Numbered from the stretch's first letter, positions 11,261-23,179 are shown. The stretch: 64,000 bases of DNA from Dipteronia dyeriana (GCA_032871835.1 CM065296.1:2366001-2430000), one strand, 5' to 3'. Program-made: numbers and translations. The notes: generated by a model not told the origin, from the letters alone.

Positions 11261-12663
11261 ATGGCCAATTTTGGCTATCTTCTCTGCTTCTGTGTCCTGT
11301 TTTTCTCCTTCAATTCGTACAAGTCTCGCGTTCATGGAGCTAGAGAGTTGGCAAATCACCAGCAACAAAAACAAGCCTGCTTCTAGTACAGGTAAATTTA
11401 GCTACAATTTTTTTTCTGACCAGAGAAGTACCCTGTAACCCTTTTCTTATTCATGTAAAATATAGAATTCTGTTTTATGCTGATATTCTCAACAATCAAT
11501 TTTAATTTGTTTCGCTTCCGATTGTCATTTCAGGTCTGCATGACCAATCCAGGGCTCGCTCTCTCTATTCTACATCCACTTCCAGTGAATTCTCCTACGG
11601 TAATGAATCCGGATCCGGGGTTGAACTCCCTCTCCAGGAAAGATCAGGAAATTTCGTTGTCAAAGTTGGTTTTGGTACACCAAAACGTGATTTGACATTG
11701 ATGTTCGATACAGGAAGTTACATGACTTGGATTCAACGCCAACCATGTGACAATTGCTATGAACAAGAAGAACCCATTTTCGATCCTTCGAAATCTTCCA
11801 CTTTCTCCAATGCTCCTTGTAGATCTCAAATTTGCCTTGACTATTCCATCACTTATCATGACAATTCGTATAGCAATGGAAACTATGCTCAATATACTCT
11901 AACCTTATCTTCCACCACTGTTTTCCATGACTTTGTTTTCGGTTGTGGCCGAAAAAACAGTGCAACTTTCGGAAAAGTAGCCGGAGTTCTTGGCTTTGAA
12001 CAAGGTGATACTTCTATAATGACTCGGACAGTAAATAATTTCTGAAAAGAATTCTGTTACTGTCTTCCTCTGGAAGAAACCTCAACCGGGTACCTACGTT
12101 TCGGGCAGCTAGCATTTGATACTTGTCGATCTTCAGATTTTTCAACCCCAATTGTTACAGACCCAGCCAGGCCAAATCGTTATTTGGTCAAGCTTATTGG
12201 TATAACAATCGGCGAAAAGAGATTGGAAATGTCTGCAGATTCTATTTCAGGTTCATTACCAAGCACCATACTCGACACTGGAACCATCGTCAGTCGCCTT
12301 CCAAGACAAGTTCATGAAGAATTGAGGTCTGCATTTCAGGATTCAATGTATCAGTACCCTCCTGCCGATCAGTCATCGGATCCAATGGATACGTATTATG
12401 ATCTCTCCGGATATGATGATGATATCAACAAGATCGTACCATCAATGAAATTGAATTTCGATGGTCCCCAGGACTTGAATCTAGACCCGTCTGCAGTTGT
12501 TTGGAAAGACAGTGATTCTCGGAAAGTTTGCTTGGCTTTTGCTGGAAATGGTAATTCGAACGACTTGACTATTATTGGCAATCATCAACAACGGAATCTG
12601 AAGATATCTTACAGTTTATTAGATAAAAAAGTAGGATTTACTACTGGTGGGTGCGGCAATTAA
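11261..12663 (+). pseudogene. Nepenthesin-like aspartic protease, diverged, disabled copy
   Basis: An A1B pepsin-like protease. Exon 1 starts at 11261 with a hydrophobic signal peptide (ANFGYLLCFCVLFFSF). An intron with donor GT at 11392 and TTTCAG ending at 11533 follows. Exon 2 runs to the stop at 12661. It shows the first active site FDTGSYMTW, the cysteine-rich segment after it, VFGCG, the second active site LDTGTIVSRLP, and the end LTIIGNHQQRNLKISY with GGCGN. Exon 1 is one base out of phase with exon 2 and runs into TAG at 11384. Exon 2 has an in-frame TGA at 12043-12045 before KEFCYCLP. The HGPCS propeptide of its paralogs is absent. The rest of exon 2 is open and well conserved, so it is a young pseudogene, unless the two lesions are sequence errors. 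Confidence 0.8.
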
Positions 12664-13296
12664 TTCAAGCTAGCAATTCGTGCTTTGAATCCGTGTTGTT
12701 TGATTTGTACTCTGAGTTGTTTGATATGTGTGAGTGTTTACATTTAGGTGATTCATTAGAAATTTAGAAGGCATGTTTTAATTTAGTTTTGAAAGCGAAA
12801 AACAGATTGTTGGTGTTGAATTGTTTGAGTGGATATGTATTGTAATAACAGCGAAATCTTGATCACATAGTAATTATATTGTTCTATACAAATTTTTGTC
12901 TTTTCACCAAGTTATTCCAATGTTTAATTAATGATCATTGTGACTTACTAATCAAATCAATGTAAGTCGATTTTTGTGACAAAATGACTCATAGAGTCTC
13001 AGACATTGGCCGGGAAAAAGATTAGTGAAGTTAATTGATACAAAAACTGTAACCATCAACCCACATGAGATGAGACTCGCACAAAAAGCCTAGCTCAAAT
13101 GTCACTCCATGTTGTGACTCTGCTTTAGTTTCCAATTTAAAAACTGTGTCAATTGCTTTTTTGTTGAGTCAAATTCTTCTCCATATTTACACTACTTTTC
13201 ACTGCAAATATAATACACTCCTTCAGGAGATTTTTATCAATGCATACATGAAAGTAGCTTACATTATTTCAATTATAAAACCATTAGCTGTTCATT
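12664..13296. other. Spacer 3' of diverged protease gene
   Basis: AT-rich. No gene, element border or clear polyadenylation signal stands out. Confidence 0.5.
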
Positions 13297-13965
13297 CTAG
13301 GCACAAGTACCAGGAGCTTCAACATCATGCACAACCTGGACCGATTGTTGCATTAAATTTCCCAAGGTAGCACCGTTTCCGGCCATCTCCATCTCCAGCA
13401 GCGATAGACACAAAACACATGCACTTCGCATCCTCTGCCAGTATGGACCCCTTCACGTTCACCTCCAACTCAACTCTGCCTTTGAAGAAAAACGAAATTT
13501 TTGGTATTACAACAGTCTCGTAACTGCTAATATCGTAACAATTATCAAATTTCCCATGACCTGGATCCGGTGCTACAACTGTGCTGGAAGCTGAAATAAT
13601 GCACCAACATGAGCATTAATTGAACACTGCTTTTAGTAAGAACTCGTGAAGAGTATTTGTATAGCTATCTAATCAAGTTATTTGATGTATATAAAATATG
13701 AGACCGGGATTCACTCATGGTCCCATTTTTTTTTCTTTTCAGTTTTTTTAATGGTAATTGAATTTGAATGAAACAACTATTTATGTGAGGGATAAGAAAA
13801 AAAATGTAATAAATCTAAACTAATTAAGAATTTGAATGAAATTGGAGATAATATGTCATTATTAATTACAAGTAAATATATAATTACACCTAGTTTTGAA
13901 ACACAAATTTAAGTTAATTCATTTCACTATATATAGTATATACACAACCTTTGCTGCAGCGGTTG
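13297..13965 (-). pseudogene. Aspartic protease remnant with internal deletion (block A)
   Basis: Read on the minus strand: the exon 1 end (VCNRCSKG at about 13940-13965), then intron 1 sequence matching intron 1 of the gene at 56922, then the first bases of exon 2 (CTTCCAGCACAG). There it jumps straight to the C-terminal part of exon 3: NCYDISSYETVVIPKISFFF, then LGNLMQQSVQVVHDV and PGTCA with a stop at 13297-13299. Both catalytic Asp sites and most of the protein are missing. The jump is at the same place as in the remnant at 34108-34785. Confidence 0.85.
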
Positions 13966-13978
13966 CAAACATTAGATG

Positions 13979-15108
13979 TGTTAGGTTTTGACTCGTATTC
14001 TCAAGTGGACCCAATGTTAACTAAACAAGACTCAATTGATGTGGTACTTCCTGGAGACGTGGGATAACGTTTGGAAGTTGAAGATAGTGTTTGAGTGAGG
14101 TTTGAAGACGAAGAAGAACTGAAAAAACGAAGTCTGGTGGGTTCCGCGGTGTAGACCGCGGTGCAGACAGGCGCCTAGAACACGGCATGGAGAGCGGTCG
14201 TGTCCAGGCGATCAAGCGCGGCGTGGACCGCAGCGGAGGCAAAGTGCCTAGACCGCGGCATAGGGAGTGGTCGACTCCAGTGGTTCTAACGCGGAGCGGA
14301 CAGCGGCAGAGGTAATGGCATGGACCGCGGCACAGAGAGTTGTAATTGACAGTGGCTTTTCGCGGTATAGGAAGCGGGGTGTACACCGCGACCTAGACCG
14401 CGGGAACAACGTATTTTACCTAAAGAGGAATGTTGCGCGTGGAAATAGGAAAGTGTTTTCTTCTAGAAGTTCTTGTGCTAATCAGAAAAGGAAAGAGTTT
14501 GTCTTTATGAAGAATAAGAAAGTCCTGTAACAAGAAGACTTGACATAAATAGGAAATAGTATTTATGTGGAACAAGTAAGTCTTGTACGTTTAGGAGTAG
14601 GATTTCCTTTTATATTAAACTCCCTGTAATTAGTATAAATAGACCTTGTATCTAGGTTATTTTGTGTGGAGAAAAAAAAAGAACACCATGTAACATTAGA
14701 GAGTAGTAGAGAGATCTGGGTGAGAGACCCGTGGGAATATCCGGGGAGGGATCTAAAGGAATATTAGTTGATCAAGTAAGAGATCCGTGGGTGATATTCA
14801 GGGGAGACCTAGGGGATATTGTAGGGTTCTTGGTAAGGATCTTGTGAGTGTGGTTTGTGGTTTGGGTGTGAGAGAGAATCCTGGAATATATGGTTGTAAC
14901 AATTTATCATATAGTGGAGTTTTCTCTGTCGTCCTGACCGCCCGTGGTTTTTTACCCGATTTGGGTTTTCCACGTAAATCTTGTGTTGTGATTGGTTTAT
15001 TTTCTCTCATCTATTTTTCTACTATTGACGTTATTAATTGCTATGAGTTATAGGCATATATTAGGCACGGCGATTCCGCGTTCATCTGTTCCGAGAAATT
15101 CTCCAACA
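13979..15108 (+). mobile_element. Solo LTR with GC-rich insert, TSD AGATG
   Basis: It starts TGTTAGG, ends CTCCAACA, and is flanked by AGATG at 13974-13978 and 15109-15113. The duplicated block at 34787 still shows the uninterrupted AGATGGTAAT, that is, the empty site. The 3' part (TTTTTTACCCGATTTGGG, then TTCCACGTAAATCTTGTGTT) resembles plant Ty1/copia LTR ends. A related 609-bp LTR lies in reverse at 34812-35420. This copy is longer because of a GC-rich block at about 14120-14430. Confidence 0.9.
14120..14430. repeat. GC-rich degenerate minisatellite inside solo LTR
   Basis: Repeated TAGACCGCGG, GGCATGGA and GCGGAG-type units give a strongly GC-rich tract in an AT-rich setting. The related LTR at 34812-35420 lacks this block: the sequences on its two sides are adjacent there. 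Confidence 0.75.
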
Positions 15109-15113
15109 AGATG

Positions 15114-15974
15114 GTAATATATAGAGAAGAGAGAATTACAATGTGGCTAAAAGTGAGTTGTACCTACTGCCTAGAATGGAATTTTCCTGCAAATTGAGTT
15201 GAGTCCACTGTTAATGGTTCTATATTTGAAGAAATGTAGCATAGTACTCCAATATGTATGCCTAAATAAAAATTGGGCCAATGAATGAACAAGTACTTCT
15301 GCGTTTCATATTTTGGAGCAATGTAAGCAACTTTCACATATAAATAAATCATGCATTAAAAAAAAAACATATTGGACATTGAACAGTGTCTATGGTTTGA
15401 ATTTTTTTAAAGGCAAATCAGTAATTATAGTGTCAAATTCTATATGAAGCAAGGGTAAAGGTATCATTTTATCTCAGCTTTTGTTAGCGAAAAATTTGTG
15501 GTAAGAAAATCAATCTACATCAACATACTTTATATTGAAAATATAAACATTGTAATATGTGTCTCAATTTTATTGGATCAGTTTAACCACGTGATGGTGA
15601 GACCGTTTCACACAAGTTTTTCTCCTTTTGATGGGAGGGTTTACAAAAAGTTAGGGACCGCAGTCATTAAAAAATGAAGAGAAAGTTAAAAAATTAATAT
15701 TTCACTAAAATCTAGGAACTAAATTGATAAACACTTTTTCTTATTTGGCAATTTATATTGAAAATATAAACATTGTCATATGTGTCTCAATTTTATTGGA
15801 TCGGTTTAACCACGTGATTGTGAAACCGTTCCACACAAGTTTTTCTCCTTTTGATGAGAGGGTTTACAAAAAGTTAGGGACCGTAGTCATTAAAAAATGA
15901 AGAGAAAGTTAAAAAATTAATATTTCACTAAAATCTAGTAACTAAATTGATAAACACTTTTTCTTATTTGGCAA
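15114..15974. repeat. Duplicated block A, right part, with 223-bp tandem duplication
   Basis: Non-coding sequence matching 35421-36010 (shared TTTTCCTGCAAATTGAGTTG, AATAAAAATTGG and TTGTTAG/AAGTTAGGGA blocks). Within it, 15529-15751 is repeated as 15752-15974 with few differences (period 223 bp), starting TTTATATTGAAAATATAAAC and ending CTTATTTGGCAA. Block B has only one copy. Confidence 0.85.
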
Positions 15975-16498
15975 TAGCGATCCACAATAGACATGACCAC
16001 GGTTCAATTCGAACCATGGAATCGAACCGTAACCGTGTGAAATGAACCGTAACCGTAACCGTAATCGTAATCGAAACCGTGGGATCGACGGTTCGGTTTC
16101 GGTTCCTTCTCTTAAAAAACCGGTCAGGAACCGGTGGTTCGGTCCCGGTTTCTGGCCTTTATTTTAAAAAAAAAATTGAATTTTTTTTTTTAAAAAAAAC
16201 TTAAAAGAGCCGTTGGAGCCCAAGGCTCAATTTTTTTTTCTTTTCCCCTTTAATTCTTTATTTCCTATAAATACCCCCCTAATTCATTTCTTATCATACA
16301 ATTGCTCTCTCAAGTCTCAACTCGCTCTCAAATCTCAATTCTCCTAATTCTTTTCAATTGTCTCCTAATTAGTCAATTATTTATTTGTTTATATTTAGTG
16401 TATTACAATTATTATTTTTTAAAATCATTTTTAAATCCTTGTCAACAATTTTTTTCTTAATTTTTTTGAAGAGTTTATTTACAAATTATTTTTTTCGA

Positions 16499-18826
16499 AT
16501 GCAAGTGGAAGTGGAAGTAGAAGTGGAAGTGGAAGTGGAAGTGGAAGTGGAAGTGGAGTAAGAGATATTCCACCAAGGCATTCCGTTTCTAGGACCGGTA
16601 AGGGTCGTATGTCGGAGCCGGATCCGGTCCAACCAGATAATATCGGTTTTGATGACACCGCTTACCATGAGTTCCTGCAACGGCAAACCTATCTTGAATC
16701 TCTAAACTATCCAATTAATCCAAATCCCCCTTTAATAATTTCTGAACCCAATTCTAGCCAGCCTAGTGCCCCTAGCCCTAGCTCTAGCCCTAGCCCTAGT
16801 AATATGACAAGCCAATCAGAAAATATACTCGATTTTGCTGTATATCCAAATTTTGAAGAGGCGGCAGAGAAGGATAAGAAGCATCTCAAATTTGATCTAT
16901 TCGTTCTCCACATGAAGAAAGTTACGAAACCGAATGGAACATGTTGGGCGGTGAGCAATTACTGCCCTAAAGAATACAAGTAGACTAAATCTGGAGGATA
17001 CGACACATATAGGAAGCATATTACGACCCGTCATTCAGCAGAACTTGCCAAGGGGAATGCACAATCTCAAATTTCCAGGTTTTCTACCCCTGACACTCAA
17101 TTATTTAAATATAGTGATCAAGCTAATAGAGAAGAGTTAGCTAGGATGGTATATGTAGAACATTTATATTTTAGTTTTGGTGAAAAAGTTAGTTTTATTA
17201 AATATTGTCATAAAGCATTAAATCCTACTGCATGTCATGTCCCTAGGACCACTCTCACGCGTACAATGTATGATATTTATAAAAAGGAAAAAAGGATTTT
17301 AAAAAAATATTTTGCGAACTATATAGGTCGTGTTTCCGTATGTGCTGATATATGGACTGACCATTGGCAAATGCATTCATGTTTATGTGTAACTTGTCAT
17401 TATATGGACAAAGCATGGACAATATAAAAAGAATTCTTGCATTTAGAGTTTTTGATGATGCACATACTGCTGATAATATTTATAAAAATATGAAAATCAT
17501 TTTTGAAGAGTATAAAATTGAAAGCAAAAATTTTTCAATTAGTTTTGATAATGCTTCTAATAATACAGCAACTATTCCTGCTTTAATTGAATTATGCAAG
17601 CCTTATTTTAATAGTAAATTTTTTCATCAAAGATGTGTTTGCCATGTTTTAAATTTATGCATTCAAAAAGGTTTGGAAATTCTTCAAGCTTTTATTAAAC
17701 CCATTAAAGAGGCCCTCTCATATTTGTGGAAACATCCTAATGTTATAAAAGCATGGGTAAGATTTTGTAAACAGTCAGATAGACATCCCATTAGATTTTC
17801 TCGTGATGTTCCAACACGTTGGAACTCTACTTATAAATTGCTTTGTGAATGTTATGAATATATGGATTTATTAGTTTCTTTTATACAATATAATGTTAGT
17901 CAAATCAATCTTTATGCACACCATTGGGATGTTTGTACAAAAATTTGTAATTTGTTAAAAGTTTTTAATAGTGTTACTAACAATTTATCAGGTATTTATT
18001 ATCCTACTACTCAATTGTTTATTATTGAGGGTTGTAATATTGCTGGTGCATTTGCTGACTGTTCATCTGATATACAATTACAGGCATGCATTGAAGCTAT
18101 GAAAAAAAATGGTTAGACTATTATAGGGAGTTTCCAACTATTTACCTGTTTGCGTTGTGTTTTGACCCATGTTGTAAACTAGATGCATTGACAGATTATT
18201 TAACTCTTTATTATAAATGTTTAGGTATACAATTAGAAATTAATACTTATTGTGCTGCAATTAAGATATTATTTTATCAGTTATATGATGAATATCGTAT
18301 AATTTATGGTTCATCATTAAACATTAGTGTTCCAAAAAATGAAAATGTCTCACAAACTCGATCTTTTGGAGTGTTGGGGGCAGGGTTTGCACTTTTATCC
18401 CAAAAGATCAAAAGATTGCGAGGTTCTTCTTCTTCTTCTTCTTCATCAAGTCCGATCTAGTATGATGAGATAGAAACTTATTATAGTACCAATTTTGAGT
18501 TTATAGGAGACGATGATGTGGATAAATTTGATATTCTACATTGGTGGAGAGAACATGAAAAGCACTTCCCAATCTTGTCTATAATAGCCAAACAGATTCT
18601 TGCAACACCGGTTTCTACAGTGGCTGTGGAACAAGAGTTTAACGCGGGTGAAAATATTTTGGACGCAAGACGGTCGCTTTTGAGTCCATAATCAATTCAA
18701 GTCCAAGTGTGTGTTGATGATTGGAAAAAGGCTGGATATAGACAACAAGAAATGGAGCCAGAAGTTATTTATGATTTCTTCGATGATGATCACACCACCG
18801 GCACCGGAATGGATGGCAGCGATTAG
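16499..18826 (+). pseudogene. hAT transposase, disabled
   Basis: The N-terminus is a Ser-Gly run encoded by an AAGTGG hexanucleotide repeat; the ATG at 16499 is out of frame with it. It is followed by a BED-type zinc finger (NYCPKEYK, then GGYDTYRKHITTRH) and the catalytic region (VSVCADIWTD, then SISFDNASNNT, RCVCHVLNLC and PTRWNSTYKLL). The C-terminal hAT dimerisation segment is FDILHWWREHEKHFPILS and ATPVSTVAVEQEF. Lesions: TAG at 16981 in the zinc finger (the family has Trp there), a one-base frameshift near 17425, TAG at 18114 and 18458, and TAA near 18690. Transposase would cut and join the element ends in the nucleus. Confidence 0.85.
16502..16558. repeat. (AAGTGG)n microsatellite
   Basis: Eight to nine hexamer units with one variant unit, at the start of the transposase reading frame, where it encodes Ser-Gly repeats. 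Confidence 0.9.
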
Positions 18827-19311
18827 TTACAGACTTACAAAATTACATATGTAAAAGACAATAAAATGTAAAAGAACTACGTGGTCTTTGATTCCTCTAA
18901 ACCCCGAGTCCGAGAGAATACATAAGCAACTTAATTTTGGTACAAATTAAGTGCAAGACCAATTTTTTTAATTTTTAGTTTTATACATTTATTTCAATTT
19001 ATGTATTTAGTATTATTTTTTAAAATTTTAATTTCGGCTTACGGCCTTACACAATAAAATTCATTTATAAGTTCATATTATTACATTTCTTATGTTTTCG
19101 TATTTTTTTTAAATGAATATAATAAATGTATAATAAGAAAAAAAAAAAGAACCGAACCGGTCGAACCGGTGGAATCAAACCGGAACCGGAACCTAAACCG
19201 CGGTTCCACGGTTCCGGTTCTGGTTCTTGCTCCTTCAAGAATCGGAACCGTCGGTTCCAAACTAGAACCGAACCGAAACCGGAACCGAAACCGGAACCGG
19301 GGTCATGTCTA

Positions 19312-20114
19312 ACGGACAATAGTTAATAGTCAATAGTCAATACCAACCAAAAAATAGCATGAAGGGTCCAGGACTTGTTGATTCATGGTACGTGTTATGA
19401 TTTTAATAGTCTGAATTATCTTCCAATATTTTATGGTGGGTGTTGATGTGAGGTTCAATTTAATTTAATGCTCAAATAATAAATAAGTTGTTGGCTACTA
19501 ACTAGGTCGTATTTTGTGATATGATACGGATAAGTACATATTGATCTATACGGACACTTAAGTTACTTTATGATATCCGAAATAATATGGTTTGGTGCAT
19601 GTGGCTATGCCAATTGAGGGTCACTGTTGAAATTATAGAAGAGAATTTGTTGAAATTATAGAAGAGAATTTGTTGAAATTGTTGTGTACCTTCCTTCTAT
19701 ATCTAATGGTTAGGGGTTTAAATCCCACCATATATATTTTATAAACATGTGTGGAGAGTTTTCTCTCGGTTTGTTAGAGCAATCCTCTCTGGTTATAAAA
19801 GTTGTAGTCCATATATATCATTTCTCCAATTGTATGAGTAGTATTCCAGACCGTACTTATAGAGTCTAATTAATCTTAATAAGGTTCCGAAAGTAATTGT
19901 ATTAAAAAAAAGTAGTTACATACCTTAGAAATTTTTGTGTTTTTTCCATACACCGTCAAGCTCAAAAAAAAAAAAAAAGTATCATTCATTATCATGGATG
20001 GTTCATTTTGGTTGAAATTCTAGTTTAACGTAAAATCCAATCTGACTCCCAAAAATATGTTCGGTGTTTGGCAAAACTATCCAACCGGATTACTTAATCG
20101 GTCGATGTATTTTA
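19312..20114. other. Spacer right of hAT
   Basis: AT-rich. A 25-bp direct repeat (GAAATTATAGAAGAGAATTT) occurs at about 19628-19680. No gene recognised. Confidence 0.5.
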
Positions 20115-20643
20115 TCCGTTTGGTACAGAGATGACACATGATAAAGTGAGACCGGATAAGACAGGACATGACATGACGAAACATGTTGTTCTATATTATG
20201 TTTAGAAGACCTGGACAGAACTGTAAACTGTACTGTTATGCATTTTGTATGACTGAGACATGATGGAACAAGAGGCTCAAATGACCAGAATACCCTTTAT
20301 ATATATATATAACAACATAGACTATAATATTAATAATATTAAATACTATTATTATATTATATTAATATATATATATATTGAATATTATATTATATATATA
20401 TATAATATATAATTTATTGGACATGATTGTAATTGTTTAAAAATTTAAAGGGTAAATTGGTCTTTTTGACACTTGTCCCATGTCATGGGACAAGTTGTCC
20501 TAGGGTCTTGGATGGGATAACTTTTTATGATTTTTATCCCACATTATCCCATCATATCCCATGTTAAAGACACGTCAAACGTGAGACAACAACAAACTGT
20601 CTCATGTTATCTTGTCCTGTCCTGCGAACCAAACGAACCCTAA
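20115..20643. mobile_element. MITE-like element
   Basis: The ends share an inverted CGTTTGGT segment with similar inner sequence: CGTTTGGTACAGAGATGACA on the left, and the reverse of GCGAACCAAACGAACCCTAA on the right. GACAGGACA and ATCCCA/TGGGAT blocks also lie in inverted arrangement around a TA-rich centre (about 20296-20413). No coding capacity. The superfamily and TSD are not resolved. Confidence 0.45.
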
Positions 20644-21020
20644 ATGACTCATTAGTCCAGCACAAAAGCCACCCAAGTAAACCTCTTCGGCCGGAAATGA
20701 TGACCCTTTTTTTGTCAAAGCTGGTTTTGACAAGCCAAAACTCTTAACTAATTTTTCGGCACCGACAGTGAGCTCAATTTGAAAAATGCAATTTCATCTT
20801 ATATAGGCGTACATAAATTAATGAAAGTAGGTTAAAATTACTTGGAAAAAAAAAATCGTTAATGGAGGACTCAATTTGAAGATCGATTTAAAGCGGGGGA
20901 AATTAAATTCATAAGGAATGGTAGTGAATAATAAAACCATTCATATGGCTGCTGTAACTGTAGGGATGGGCGTGACGGCCCATTGAGGCGGGGGAGGGTC
21001 TCCCCTCAATTCTAAGAGGG
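20644..21020. other. Spacer
   Basis: Nothing recognised. Confidence 0.5.
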
Positions 21021-22574
21021 ATATTATTGATTTAGTCTCTATCATTTTTTTAATTATCTATTTCTTCTCAAGTGTTAATTTTTCGTTGAAATGGTTTCTA
21101 TATTTTCAAAAATCACTCAATTTTGTCATTCTATGAGTCAACCGTTAGTCAAATTAAACGGTTCAAAAAGTATTTTTATCTTTAAATAATGATATGCCAT
21201 AGAAATTGTATATAATAAAAATTAAATTAATATAAATACAAATTAACAAATGATAAACGAAAGAACAATTAAAAATTATATTAAAAAAAGAAAATAAAAT
21301 ATCTCTTTCTTCTTCAATCGAGCAACCCCAAAGAAGATTGTTATCGGTAAACTAAATCGTTCTTCTTCAATTGCATTACAAGTTCATGAACAAAGAAGAT
21401 TGTCATCATTAAACTATATAAATACACAAATTGAGATAGTAATACACATATATCACAATATATGCAAATTAACAAAGATTTGGTCATCTGGGTACGTACC
21501 ATTTGATGCTGACAACTAGTAGATAAAATCAGAAACATAAAAAGTTGAAAAAAAAATGTAAAAAACCAAAACAAATGATAGTGCATTAAGAAATAACAAA
21601 CATTAGAGAAAAGGATGAGCATACAGAGAAGTGCAACAGAGTGACTAGAACCAGCATAGATGAGAAGAACATGATGAAAGGAGCAATGACATCAGTGACA
21701 GTCACAGTGACCTCTACCATTCTTAAAAAAAAACGATATCTTCAGGTTTTTTGTTCACCAACACACCCACCCACACCCACCACCACCACCAAATCCCTCG
21801 TTCACCATCTTTATATTCTTTATTCACCAATAGCCACATAACCACGACCACTACCCACTGAAAATCAAACCCACGCCAACACCCACACCACCACGACAAC
21901 CAACTGCGTCGATCTTGTCTCAGTAAAGGAGATCAGTTATTCTCGTCAGCGGAAAAATGGAGAGAGAAAGATTCGAGAGAGGGATTTTATGGTGTGGTTT
22001 CGATTCACAATGAGATTTGGGAGATTCAAGAAGGATTTTCTGATGTGGTTTCGAATCTCAAAAAGATTTGAGAGGGAGATTTAAGAAGGATTCGAGATCC
22101 AAGGTTTGGTTCAGGAGTGATTCGAGAGTGAGAGGGATTCGTCGAGCTAGGGTTTGGTTTATGAGGGATTCAAGAGATTCAAGAGATTCTAGAGAGAGGG
22201 ATTCTAGAGAAAGGGTTTAGTAGGTGGTAGGGTTCTGGGCTTAGTTCATGTTTAGGTTGTGCACTCCACCATCATTTTTCCTTTTTTTTCTTTATTTCCT
22301 TATTGTTTTATTAAAAAAAAATAATGCATATATTTGTTTAAATTGTCTTTTTTTTTCTCAAAGAAAAATTAAATTTATTATTTTTTTTTTTTAAAGAAAT
22401 TTTCAGGGGTAAAGATGTCATTTTACCTTTTATGTTACCGTTGACGGTCAAAATTCTGGTTTGAAGGATCAAAATGAGTGGTATTTCAAAACATAAGGTC
22501 CAATCCAGTAAAAAAATGGATAAGTGAGTAAAAAATAGACATTTAAAAAAACATAGAGACTAAATCAATAATAT
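21021..22574. mobile_element. Long-TIR non-autonomous DNA element (Mutator-like)
   Basis: The left end ATATTATTGATTTAGTCTCT (21021) is mirrored by AGACTAAATCAATAATAT at 22557-22574. The inverted similarity continues inward for roughly 130-150 bp (ATTTTTTTAA, TTTTCAAAAATCACTCA versus TGAGTGGTATTTCAAAA, and CAACCGTTAGTC versus GTTGACGGTCA). Long TIRs around 1.3 kb of non-transposase sequence suggest a Mutator-like MITE. No matching 9-bp flank was found. The interior has CACC-type microsatellite (about 21760-21900) and GA-rich repeats (about 21955-22210). Confidence 0.7.
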
Positions 22575-22869
22575 CACAATCCTAAAACCTCCCCTTACCC
22601 CGTCTCTAAACCCTATTTGAGGGAAGTGGGGATTGGGTTTTTGGGGGGAGGTTCCTCCGTACCCACCCTTGTCCTCCCATTGCCTCCATTTTCAATCAAA
22701 ATATTTTCTAATTCGAATTCTTGAATTTAGAATTTGGGATTCGAAATTCGATCATTCAAAGCCTTCGATTCACCCCTGTTTCGATATCTAATCTAATAAA
22801 TATTATAAAATATATAATTGATAAAATTTAACCCAAAATTAATACAAAAAAACTATAGTAATATAGTAT
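22575..22869. other. Spacer
   Basis: AT-rich, with AATTCGAATTC-like short palindromes. No gene. Confidence 0.4.
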
Positions 22870-23035
22870 GAAAAATGCCAAGGTACTACCTGGTTAGTAC
22901 CTAAAATACTGATCCACCAATAAGGTGTTGACACGCTAAATTTTTTTTCTTTCACTTTTATATTTATCTCCTTGCATTTTTCCAAAATTGGTCACGTGTA
23001 AACACCCCATTAGTGGATTCAGTACCCAAGCATTA
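22870..23035. mobile_element. Small MITE-like inverted repeat element
   Basis: About 165 bp. The left part (GGTACTACCTGG, CTGATCCACCAATAAGGTGT) is mirrored on the right by ACACCCCATTAGTGGATTCA and GTACCCAAGC, so most of the element is an imperfect inverted repeat around a T-rich centre. Confidence 0.55.
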
Positions 23036-23179
23036 TCCATATAGTAGTACACACACATATAATGGGGAAATGAGGGAAATATGTAGAGAGTAAATGAGTA
23101 ATAGAGTTAAAGTAATTTTTTTTTTCAAAAAATAGAAGTAAAAATATAAAAATATATATGGAAAAATAGTGTCCAACCT

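Larger units (their letters stand above)
15988..19311 (+). mobile_element. hAT DNA transposon, autonomous-type but disabled
   Basis: Terminal inverted repeats TAGACATGACC (15988-15998) and GGTCATGTCTA (19301-19311) enclose 3.3 kb with a hAT transposase gene. Both ends carry subterminal arrays of ACCGTAACCG/ACCGGAACCG-type motifs (about 16015-16140 and 19145-19300), plausible transposase binding sites. The 8-bp flanks (ATCCACAA, ACGGACAA) match at only 5 of 8 positions, so the target duplication has decayed or was lost. Confidence 0.85.

Noticed and set aside
19065..19326. GSGFGSGF-like and PEPEPKP-like open frames
   Set aside because: Translations of the hAT subterminal ACCGGA array.
19685..19760. 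Possible SINE (GGGGTTTAAATCCC like a box B)
   Set aside because: No clear box A, tail or target duplication.
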